Source: Bactericera cockerelli
Lineage: Eukaryota > Arthropoda > Insecta > Hemiptera > Triozidae
Direction: 5' to 3'
Assembly (NCBI GenBank): GCA_024516035.1
Contig: CM044961.1
Span: 15,985,756 to 16,049,755, forward strand
DNA: 64,000 nt
The notes under the pieces: model-generated
Database searches by the model: none
The model's input: the letters and a program-made list of their open reading frames with translations, nothing else
What the model was told of the DNA's origin: nothing
Shown here: positions 56,528 through 64,000 of the stretch, one piece after another
Layout of the letters: each line of letters begins with the position of its first letter
How positions within the stretch are numbered: the first letter of the stretch is position 1
Made by a program: the position numbers and the translations under genes

Positions 56528-56750
56528 TAGTTGTGGTGAAGCACAAAGCCTATTCACATTTATTGTCGGTAGCGCAGCATTACTAAGAGCTTCATTCACA
56601 TTTCAAATGCTATTACATTAATTTCTTTTTACTCCGGTAATGCTGCCACTGGTCATACAAGTAACAACTCATTTTTCCTCACGCCGTATGAGTGGACCCC
56701 GAACATCCAAGTCCCGCTGGGAATCGAACCCAGGTCACCATGACTACTAT
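56528..56750 (-). repeat. SINE family D copy
   Basis: The reverse complement has GTGACCTGGGTTCGATTCCC (box B) and the CAGTGGCAGCATTACCGG tail. A 36-bp fragment of the ACTTCC palindrome element precedes it (56471-56507). Confidence 0.75.
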
Positions 56751-56944
56751 TGGAAGTAAAATGATTTGTTTACAAAGATTACTATGGTCATTATTGAGGT
56801 ATGTCCCGTGTCAGAATAAATGGATTTTTTAAGCCTCAAACCAGCCAGTCCCAAAATGTCCCCTTCAACTAATGCATGATTTGGACATTATTTACCATAA
56901 ACCAGAAATATCAATTAGAAATCACCTACCACTAAATATGATGA

Positions 56945-57180
56945 AGTAGTCACCTTAGCCTAGCGGTAGCACACTCCTCTTGCACTCCAAGTGACCCGGG
57001 TTCGAATCCCGGCGGAGTTGGATTTTTTCCGGCTCTTTACTTTGGATGTTGAGGCCTACACTAGCCTTGTGAGGACCATTGGGGTAGTTATAAAGTGGGC
57101 AACAACCAGTGGCGGCATTACAAGCATTAGTTCTTGTAATGTCGATGCTACCCACTAAAAATTGTGACATTATAACACAA
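56945..57180 (+). repeat. SINE family D copy
   Basis: GTCACCTTAGCCTAGCGGTA head, box B GGGTTCGAATCCC, tail CCAGTGGCGGCATTACAAG. Confidence 0.78.
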
Positions 57181-57217
57181 ATAACTAGCTCTTTATTTAA
57201 ATCTATGGTACACACCA

Positions 57218-57434
57218 CAGAAATAATAATAATAATATGGTCTTATTTATACTGCCCGATTAGGACTATGAAGTCCCATTATTCCATCAGTAAGCCCTAG
57301 ACGTATTATTATTGTGGTAAAAATCCCAAATGGGAGGAAAACTTGTCATGCCCCAGCTGGGTTTCGAACCCACGACCTCTGGAACCTCTGGTTTCACAGA
57401 GTGCCGCCTTTACCACTGAGCTACCGAGACAGAC
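57218..57434 (-). repeat. SINE family E copy
   Basis: The reverse complement has GTAGCTCAGTGGTAAAGGCGG and GGGTTCGAAACCC, with the full tail; about 90% like 43812-44036. Confidence 0.8.
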
Positions 57435-57504
57435 TAAATAACAAAACATACTATGTATATCTTTTTTTCTTTACAACACGTCTTTTCTTTCATTATATCT
57501 CCAG

Positions 57505-58173
57505 GTCGGGGAGGAGATAATCCACGCGGACCCCCTGTCTCCGATAGGTACCCTCCTTCGTCCGACCCTGGTAATTCCCGCCCTTATGACCGGAACTCAT
57601 CTGGGCGTGGTCAACCCGCCTCAAAGGCGCCCATTGATAAATCTGCTGATGAAAGATACAACGACCCGGCTTACACTAGAGAAAGACAAAGCAAGATTCG
57701 TAAAGATGCACCGCGAAAAGAGCTCCCGGCTAAGAAAGACAATGAGGTCGTCAAAGGTAGTCAGAACGGTGGTCAGCTGAATGGAAAGGAGATTTCAGTT
57801 GCGCCCAAAAATGAGGCTGATGGTCCCAAAAAGCCAACTGGAGGAAAACAAAATCGGGATGCTGGCAAGAATCAAAACACCTCTGCCGGCCCCGATGGGT
57901 CTTCCCAGAGGTCTGGTAAAGATCAGAAGTCACCTGGAAAAGATCAGAAATCCCCTGGTAAAGATCAGAAGGGAGCAGGCAAAGCTGACCCCAAGATCCC
58001 ATTGGATTCAAAGGCTGAAACATCGGATGGAAAAGCTGAACAGAGAACTAGTCCTAAAGGTTCCAAGCCTGGTAAGAACAGTCCTAAAGCTAATAGTAAG
58101 CCATCCATCCCGTCCTCAGAAGAGGTGCAAGCAAAGTCGGCAGTAGAAGTGTTGCATGTCGGATCTACTGAAG
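57505..58173 (+). CDS. RGG-rich protein, exon 5 (largest)
   Basis: Acceptor ATCTCCAG, donor GAAG|GTGAGT; phase 1 to phase 1, 223 residues. It opens RGGDNPRGPP, continuing the RGG box, then becomes a Lys/Ser/Gly/Gln-rich disordered region. A seven-residue unit GKDQKSP is repeated about three times (57917-57972). There is no globular domain or coiled coil. Composition suggests a flexible nucleic-acid-binding or condensate-forming segment. Confidence 0.9.
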
Positions 58174-58489
58174 GTGAGTGTTTCTTGATTATTATACAAG
58201 ATATATTGAATTTTATTGTTATTTTACCTTTTGGTGTGTACAATTTCCTTATTGATAGATTAAAACTAATATTGATAAAATAAGACTAATATACATACTT
58301 TAACTTTAAATACTTTGGTACCTTCGAAAGTTTTAGGATTTATAGGTATATATAAAAAAAATATTTTTTTTTGTTTGTTAAAAATCCATTATTAAAACTA
58401 GGTAGCTATATAATAAGTATTTACAAAAAATGAACTGTATTTCTTTTATTATAATCTTGTCTTTCAAGTCCCAGCCTTCATTTCTCGTG

Positions 58490-58650
58490 TTTATTACGTT
58501 CCATACTCTGTCTCATAAATAGTCTGTCCTAGTATTCTAGAGGTCCCGGTTTCGAAACCCAGCAGGGACATGACAAGTTATCTTCCCATTCGGGATTTTT
58601 ACCACATGATAATTATTGAGTCTTATAAATAAGGCATTATTATAATTTAC
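58490..58650 (+). repeat. SINE family E, partial
   Basis: GTTTCGAAACCCAGCAGGGACATGAC then the family tail in short form; the 5' half of the head is lost. Confidence 0.65.
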
Positions 58651-58693
58651 TTCCAAGTCACAGTCTTCATTTCTCGTGTTTATTGCGTTCCAG

Positions 58694-59021
58694 ATCACAA
58701 GCCGCCCGGCGAAGACTTGCAGGATGGTCGGGTGGAAGAGAACAGTCGCCCCCCTCGCAACAGCTATGGGGGAGGAGGAAGGGGCTACCGAGATGGGTAC
58801 AGAGAGAGGCGATACCAGCAGGATCAGCGAGACGGTTACTCCAACCAGAGGGAGAGAGAGGGCGGGTACCAGAGTCAGAGGGAGAGGGGCAATAGAGATC
58901 GTAGCTACTCGGATCAGAAAGAGAGAGATGGATACGGTGGGCGGGGCTACTCGCGGGGGGAAGACAGAGACAGAGGATATGGCGACCAGAGAGGGGACTA
59001 CCCACAGTCCTCTTCACGCAA
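58694..59021 (+). CDS. RGG-rich protein, exon 6
   Basis: Acceptor GTTCCAG, donor CGCAA|GTAAGT; phase 1 to phase 2. It encodes about 109 residues dominated by Arg, Gly, Tyr, Asp and Gln (SYGGGGRGYRDGYRERRY, RDRSYSDQKERDGYGGRGY). Alternating Arg/Tyr/Gly is typical of RNA-binding, phase-separating tails. In-frame splicing to both neighbours supports it strongly. Confidence 0.9.
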
Positions 59022-59314
59022 GTAAGTCAAAAGTCGTATTTTTCTTTCTAACCAAAAAAAATTCCAGGTTAGGTTTCTTCCAAATATTTCCATTTTATTT
59101 CAAGGTCAACCTCAATACATTCGTGAAAGAAAAATGCGTTTCGGTACTATTAAAGATAAACAATGGACTTAACCTATAAAAGAACTAGAAGCAAGAATTT
59201 TCTATATCCATTTTGGTTAACTTTGGAAGTGGAAATTTTTCCTCTTCCAAAAGAAAAATGACTTGCTTCCAGTTTGGTTCATTTTATTCCCGTTTGGTTA
59301 GAAAGAAAAATACA

Positions 59315-59415
59315 GCAAAAGGTTATCACATTTGTGTTGAGCAGAATTATCAAATGCTATCATATGATATCCCTCAATTCTTGGGCAGCTTGGGACTCAA
59401 ACCACAAACCTCCAG
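59315..59415 (-). repeat. SINE family B, degraded
   Basis: The reverse complement shows GAGGTTTGTGGTTTGAGTCCC and the TGTGATAACC end. Confidence 0.6.
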
Positions 59416-59619
59416 GAAATCATTTTTTTAATGAATGTTTCATAGCCTTTTTAATTTGTAAACATGAAACTTACAAACGTAAGGTCTCTCCTTAGAAATA
59501 TTCCTTAGGGAGAGAGCCACAAAAATTCTAAAAAACTAAAATAAATATACATTACATATTACATTACATAAAAAAAACAGCATCTATTATAACACGAGCG
59601 AACCGGAAGGTGTCCCTTA

Positions 59620-59760
59620 AAAAACAATGTAAACATATTTTGTCGGTTCTGGGTTTCGAATCTGGAACCGTTCTCATAAATCTTACCACTGAGCTCATTA
59701 ACAACTCAAACAAGAAGCCTCTAGGTTACAATTCTATTGCCTTGTTGATCATGATCAAGC
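59620..59760 (-). repeat. tRNA-like SINE fragment
   Basis: Reverse complement: GAGCTCAGTGGTAAG (box A-like) and CCAGATTCGAAACCC (box B-like). The distance and poor pairing argue against a functional tRNA. Confidence 0.45.
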
Positions 59761-60231
59761 TATTAAGGTTGGTCCCACATGTATCTATTTATTTTAAAAG
59801 GCAAATGTGTTTTACGTAAAAAAAAATATTAATTACGTTTCCAAGTTTTGAGATTTTTTCAAAGTATGTATACCTTTCTACCGAGTGATAAAATAGTCAT
59901 TTTTATATTAAAAGTAAACCAGTCTCTGGCTCAATACAGGCTGGTTGAGATTTTAGGTGTATTGCTGGTTAATAAGTTTCCAGAGAATAGATGATAAAAC
60001 CCCCATCTTAAATAAACACTTTACCCGTCTATAAACCTCTGCTCGGTTTTTTTTTTTAAATAGAAGCCAGGATTTTTTTTTTCCAGATACACCCAGTTCC
60101 ATCCTAACCTGGGGTGTGGGATTTCCATCCACTAAAAACCTACCTTCTCTAAAAGCTAACCGTACTTGGAACCGAAAAATATCATTACTTGTGCCCAGTT
60201 AGATTTAATATTTGGTTCTCGTGTCCCCCAG

Positions 60232-60521
60232 GTACTACGATGGCTATCAAGAGAGGGGGGGCTACCGTCGCTCATTCAATGGCTCAGAGAGCGGCCCACC
60301 CTCATATCGGCGCGGTAGAGGTGGCAACTACCCCCCTGCCCGATCTACCGGTGAGAGAAGAAACCAAGATGGAGCACCGGTGGATGAGGACGCGAGCAGA
60401 TACCAGGAGGGCTCGAGGAACGGACCCAGAGGCAATGGTTACCGCGGGAGTAGAGCTGCCCAAGTCAACGGTGGTTATGATGAGGCCTACCAGGACGACC
60501 GACGAGAAGTGGTGGAGAATG
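60232..60521 (+). CDS. RGG-rich protein, exon 7
   Basis: Acceptor GTCCCCCAG, donor AATG|GTGAGT; phase 2 to phase 1. It encodes YYDGYQERGGYRRSFNG, SYRRGRGGNYPPAR, a Glu/Asp/Arg middle, then GPRGNGYRGSR. Composition is the same as exon 6. The join between them rebuilds a Lys codon followed by YYDGY. Confidence 0.9.
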
Positions 60522-60629
60522 GTGAGTTGTCGAACGCTATCATTTTTTTCTTAATGCTTTCTCTTCAATCCATGAGATAAATGATGATTTTTTTCTCCTT
60601 ACCATCATGTTTTGCTACTTCAAAGCTAC

Positions 60630-60722
60630 TCAAATTAACCTCACCCAGCCTGACTGGGTCCGGAAATAGACAGCATCTGGAGGGTTCGAATTTAAATGGT
60701 CAGTTTATGGTCATGGTCACCC
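60630..60722 (-). repeat. SINE family A fragment
   Basis: AATTAACCTCACCCAGCCTG then GGAGGGTTCGAATTTAAATG, the family A tail/head junction seen also at 47060. Confidence 0.55.
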
Positions 60723-60757
60723 AATATTATATACTTAATTATTTTTCCGGTTTACAG

Positions 60758-60933
60758 GAGATGTTTCAACGGGCCCCAACCCATCCTTCTCGCGTAACAA
60801 GCAGCGAAGATACGGTCGAGGCAGTAGCAGTGCCCGGAACAACCCGAAGGACTCCGGGTCTCGTGACCCGAGCTCTCACGAAGTGGAGGACCACCCCGCC
60901 GACGGCATGGTGTCTAGTAATCAGAGCAGTGAG
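60758..60933 (+). CDS. RGG-rich protein, exon 8
   Basis: Acceptor GTTTACAG, donor GAG|GTGAGG; phase 1 to phase 0. It encodes GDVSTGPNPSFSRNKQRRYG and RGSSSARNNPKDSGSRD, then a more acidic SHEVEDHPADG end. Disordered, Ser/Arg/Asn-rich. Confidence 0.87.
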
Positions 60934-60991
60934 GTGAGGGGTGCTTCACTTCTCTATCAGCTCTCACAATGAGTGGAAACATGGAGGAATA

Positions 60992-61130
60992 AGGGCCGAA
61001 AAACAGAATTAGATTTAATCTAAGAGGACACTATCCCTGAACTCGAGCTAGAGTACGCTGTGATTGGTTGAAAACTTAAGGAATAGTGCCCAATTAGATT
61101 AAATCTAATGCTGTTTTATAATTCAGCCCT
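60992..61130. repeat. small inverted-repeat element, 139 bp
   Basis: AGGGCCGAAAAACAG at the left pairs with the reverse complement of CTGTTTTATAATTCAGCCCT at the right. Both arms contain ATTAGATTTAATCTAA and a CACTATCCC/CACTATTCC block. Confidence 0.75.
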
Positions 61131-61299
61131 ATGTGATGGAGAACTCATATTTTATATATCCTGAACATGCCTCATAAAATCGGTCATTCCGGATAGGCTG
61201 GAACGCAAAAGAAATCACGACAGTAAAAAAATAAAAAAAAAGAAAAATCTCGTTCTTCTTTAGTTGTACATGCTTTTAAAGGTAATGCGTTCTTGAATG

Positions 61300-61452
61300 T
61301 TCAGGGTCCACTCATGTCTCGGAAGGAAAAATGAGAGACCAGTGGCGGCATTATGAGAAGGAATTTACAATATGGGTGTTAGAAAAATAAGTTTGTAGTT
61401 TCGTATTTCGTAATGCTGAATACCCACTACATTTGTGACATAGTAACACAAA
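61300..61452 (+). repeat. SINE family D tail
   Basis: GTTCAGGGTCCACTC...ACCAGTGGCGGCATTATGAG...ACATTTGTGACATAGTAACAC, collinear with 57045-57180. Confidence 0.6.
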
Positions 61453-61552
61453 AAAACCGAATACCTACATACATACTTAAAATTTCGTAAATTGAGTTTG
61501 AGGATTGTGATTATATATAAATAAATAAGAAAATAACACTAATGTCCTAACT

Positions 61553-61602
61553 AAAGGGCGGGGTCATTGCCTGAGGCAATCTCTTCCACCCAACCCTTTT
61601 AT
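61553..61602 (-). repeat. LINE-like tail fragment
   Basis: Reverse complement of GGTTGGGTGGAAGAGATTGCC and CCCCGCCCTTTAGTT. Confidence 0.65.
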
Positions 61603-61626
61603 GATAACTTACTGTCTCAATTGTCT

Positions 61627-61882
61627 CATTGTTGTTGTTGTTGTAGCCAGCTTGGCTACAGCTGGAGGGTTGAGTGATGGTCTCCAGCCAACTTTATTTC
61701 AAAGTTGGCTTGTCCTGAACCACATATTTCTATGTGCGATCAACCATCGTGAGGACTTGGACTTTTCTTTATAAGCCATTAAAGCCTTAAGAAACTGCAA
61801 GCTAGCGTGGCTTGTAAGGGTTGGCTAGTCTGTTCTCTGTTTATAGTCCTCTAGCGAGACACTGGTCTTCTCCCTGTTTAAC
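61627..61882 (-). repeat. repeat C, copy 2
   Basis: Same start and end as 42954-43200, at about 93% identity by eye. It ends 22 bp before exon 9. Confidence 0.85.
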
Positions 61883-61904
61883 TTACTGTCTCCTCTCCCC
61901 CCAG

Positions 61905-62057
61905 GTGACTCCCCTGGAGAACGGCGGCTCAGGAGAGGAGCGGGACCTGAGCAAGAACGAGGACGGGTCCAGCAAGAAGTGGAGTGACGAGAGCTGGCAG
62001 CATGACGAGCCGCCCCGCAAGCTCTCGCCCTACGAGGAGCAGACGAACCGGGTCAAG
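61905..62057 (+). CDS. RGG-rich protein, exon 9
   Basis: Acceptor CCCCCCAG, donor GTCAAG|GTGAGG; phase 0 both sides, 51 residues. It encodes VTPLENGGSGEERDLSKNED, KKWSDESWQHDEPPRKLSPY and EEQTNRVK: acidic and Trp/Lys-containing, unlike the RGG exons. It is very GC-rich. It is framed by repeat C on the left and repeat F on the right. Confidence 0.88.
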
Positions 62058-62060
62058 GTG

Positions 62061-62735
62061 AGGTGGTAGGAAATGCTTTTGAGCATTAGGGTTGCATGGA
62101 AAGTACTCACTGTAGGGATGCCTGGGTCATTTGTCCCTTCAGCTGATATTGTTATTCATAGACGTTTGTCTAAAGCGTCTGTCAGGGTGTCTACTGGTCA
62201 GGGAAAACCTGGAATTGTCAGGGAATTTTTCGAGACCGAAAAAGTCAGGGAAAAGTCAGGGAATTTTGTGAAAAAACACCTAAGTCAGGGAATTTTGTGG
62301 AAAAACACCAAAAGTCAGGGAATTTTTTTCAAGATCCAATTTTGTCATGAAAATGAAAAAAAAAAAAAATTGCCTGCGGCGCCACTGTAATCCAGCAGAG
62401 TGATAATGCTTCTTTGGTAAGAAACACAAAACACTCTTAATCACTTTTTATAAAATTAACAAAATTTTAGCAGGTCTTATATAATATTCATATAACGTCT
62501 CATGAAAAAAGTAGACTGGAGAAACTGGAAAAATGGTCTGGAAAAGTCAGGGAATTTTACTTTGACCATTTAGTAGACACCCTGGTCTGTGCGCATGTGC
62601 AATCAGATGTTTCTTTAATAAATAATTGTCAAGGTCGAAGTATTCCCTATAGCAAGCTCGGGACCACCCCACAGTGAACCCTATAGGGAATCCAAAATAG
62701 TCTCTGCATACCAGCCTTAACCTCTCCTGGTGTTT
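62061..62735 (+). repeat. repeat F, copy 1, split by a MITE
   Basis: The segment before 62182 and the segment from 62585 together match 63125-63371. Its first bases (AGGTGGTAGG...GCTTTTGAGCAT) match a third copy near 33581-33606, and its last (CTGGTGTTTACCTTCC...TTATTATTAT) match 33629-33660. The match begins three bases into the donor of exon 9. Confidence 0.75.
62183..62584. mobile_element. MITE, 402 bp, 13-bp TIR, 6-bp TSD
   Basis: CAGGGTGTCTACT and its complement bound the insertion. GTCTGT flanks both sides (62177-62182, 62585-62590). The uninterrupted copy of repeat F at 63146-63371 shows the empty site with a single GTCTGT. The inside carries several GTCAGGGAATTTT units. A 6-bp duplication is unusual; superfamily not assigned. 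Confidence 0.92.
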
Positions 62736-62764
62736 ACCTTCCCCCAAAAAGTATTATTATTATC

Positions 62765-62938
62765 TGTTGTTGTTGTTGTAGCCATTTTGGCTACAGCTGG
62801 AGGGGTGATTGTCTCCAGCCAACTTTATTTCAAAGTTGTCTCGTCCTGAACCACATATTTCTATGTGTGATCATTGATCAACCATCATGAGGACTTGGAC
62901 TTTTCTTTATAAGCCATTAAATCCTTTTATTATTATCT
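62765..62938 (-). repeat. repeat C, copy 3, partial
   Basis: Starts GTTGTTGTTGTAGCC, ends at AAGCCATTAAATCC; the far end is missing. Confidence 0.75.
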
Positions 62939-63600
62939 CTAGGATATCACCTCTTGAAGGTGTGAGGCACCCCCAGAAGGGTTTTACACTAAGAGCAGAT
63001 CTATGATCAAGTCTCTGGTGTTGCTCTGTTCACAATGTGGGGAGGATATTGGTCGGTGGACTTGATTGTCTAACATATTCTCCTCCGTGGGCATTCCCCT
63101 TGGTGGTCCCACCATTCATCTACATAGGAAAACACTTTTGGGGACTTAGGGTTGTATGCAGAGTCCTCACTATAGGGATGCCTGGGTCATTTGTCCCTTC
63201 AGCTGATTTTGTTATTCAGAGACGTTTGTTTAAAGCGTCTGTGCGCATGTGCAATCAGATGTTTCTTTAATAATTAATTGTCAAGGTCGAAGTATTCCCT
63301 ATAGCAAGCTCGGGACCACCCTACAGTGAACCCTATAGGGATTACAAAATCGTCTCTGTATACCAGCCTTAGAGTTCCAAACTGACATTTTTGCACATTG
63401 TGAGCTGTGTCAACAGGCATGAGAGAGGATGTTTCTCTCTGTTCCTGTTGACTGCCCTTAGTCGCCTTTTACGACAGGCAACGATGGAATGCCTTGGGAG
63501 TATTCTATTATCCTCTCCCTAGCCACAGGGCATTGGCTCCCCGACGGGAAATGAAACCTCGGTCTCCCGCGTGACATGTGATGGACGGGGATACTGACTC
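62939..63600 (+). repeat. repeat F, copy 2, and adjoining repeat tail
   Basis: 63125-63371 matches repeat F. Beyond it lies GTCGCCTTTTACGACAGGCA and a segment resembling a box-B end (GACGGGAAATGAAACCTCGG). 62939-63124 probably belongs to the same element but has no second copy here. Confidence 0.6.
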
Positions 63601-63662
63601 ACTACACTACTTAATATTATTATCAATCATTGTCTATTATTGATTTTTCTCTTTTTTTCTTA

Positions 63663-63965
63663 CCCACCTCAGTAGCTTGATCGATTAGGCGGCGGACTTT
63701 TAAGTCCCGGTTTCAGCGTAGATTTAAGTAAAGCGAGTTTTAGTAGTTTTAGACAACACGAAAGTGATTAACCTCTTCGAGCCCAATGTCCTCGTGAGAG
63801 GACATTTATTTTATAGTCCTAAGTACCCTAGCTAAAAATGTATACTACCAAGTAGCATAAAATGTTTGTCCTCGGGCGAGGCCACCGGTCACTTTGTACT
63901 ACAAAACAAAAATTGGTGTTCGGCGCGGAGAGACTATCAAAAATATGATAACTTATTGATGTTAC
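63663..63965 (+). repeat. SINE family B, split copy
   Basis: CTCAGTAGCTTGATCGATTAGGCGGCGGAC head with a deletion before AAGTCCCGGTTTCAGCG, tail to GAAAGTGATTAAC (about 63772). An insertion-like 63773-63945 follows before the usual AATATGATAACTT end at 63946-63957. Confidence 0.7.
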
Positions 63966-63974
63966 TTTTCTCAG

Positions 63975-64000
63975 GTGACTCACGAGCCAGTAGAGATACC
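63975..64000 (+). CDS. RGG-rich protein, exon 10 (cut by window end)
   Basis: Acceptor TTTTCTCAG, phase 0, encoding VTHEPVEIP before the window ends. It continues the frame of exon 9 (RVK|VTHEP). Too short to identify a domain; the rest of the gene is outside. Confidence 0.7.

Noticed and set aside
56949..57020. Possible real tRNA gene
   Set aside because: Boxes A and B are present, but the unit continues into the same tail as other SINE D copies.
57453..57504. Upstream Met and extension of the exon 5 frame
   Set aside because: It reads through the pyrimidine tract of the acceptor; the exon begins at 57505.

Overview
The window is animal nuclear DNA: AT-rich, with spliced genes on the + strand, GT/AG introns, tRNA-derived SINEs, long (TC/GA)n tracts and many transposons. 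A BEL/Pao retrotransposon, a GPI-type alkaline phosphatase and the repeat types point to an arthropod, most likely an insect. Hemiptera is plausible, but the species cannot be read from the sequence.

Layout. 1-4530: repeats and purine-rich tracts, no gene seen. 4531-12212: a nearly complete, very young BEL/Pao LTR retrotransposon on the minus strand, with 328-bp LTRs differing at one base and a 5-bp target duplication ATAAT. All catalytic residues are present, but the coding region is split by frame breaks. 12213-32010: gene-poor, with SINEs, several MITEs, pyrimidine tracts, a 5'-truncated LINE fragment (27765-28604, minus) and a 32-bp minisatellite with a 128-bp higher-order period (26880-27757). 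32011-45047: the 3' two thirds of an alkaline phosphatase gene, six phase-consistent exons ending in a hydrophobic GPI-like tail. Its N-terminal exons were not found. Its first intron holds a 3.1-kb element with terminal inverted repeats. 45048-49682: intergenic, with repeats.

49683-64000: a second + strand gene, ten exons with a candidate first coding exon at 49683 and running off the right edge. It encodes a basic, disordered, RG/RGG-, DR- and Y-rich protein, probably RNA-binding, which I cannot name. Exon 56149-56428 is one base short (G6 run at 56370-56375) of the frame that joins all other exons. This looks like a homopolymer error or a real frameshift. The breaks in the young BEL element may have the same cause.

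The introns of both genes are full of transposons, several with exact target duplications: an 8-bp-TSD MITE at 51768-52194, a 2.65-kb element with about 575-bp inverted repeats and a 9-bp TSD at 52650-55299, a hAT-like MITE at 55856-56113, and a MITE with a 6-bp TSD at 62183-62584. Some repeats abut splice sites. The same repeat family lies directly upstream of an internal exon in both genes.
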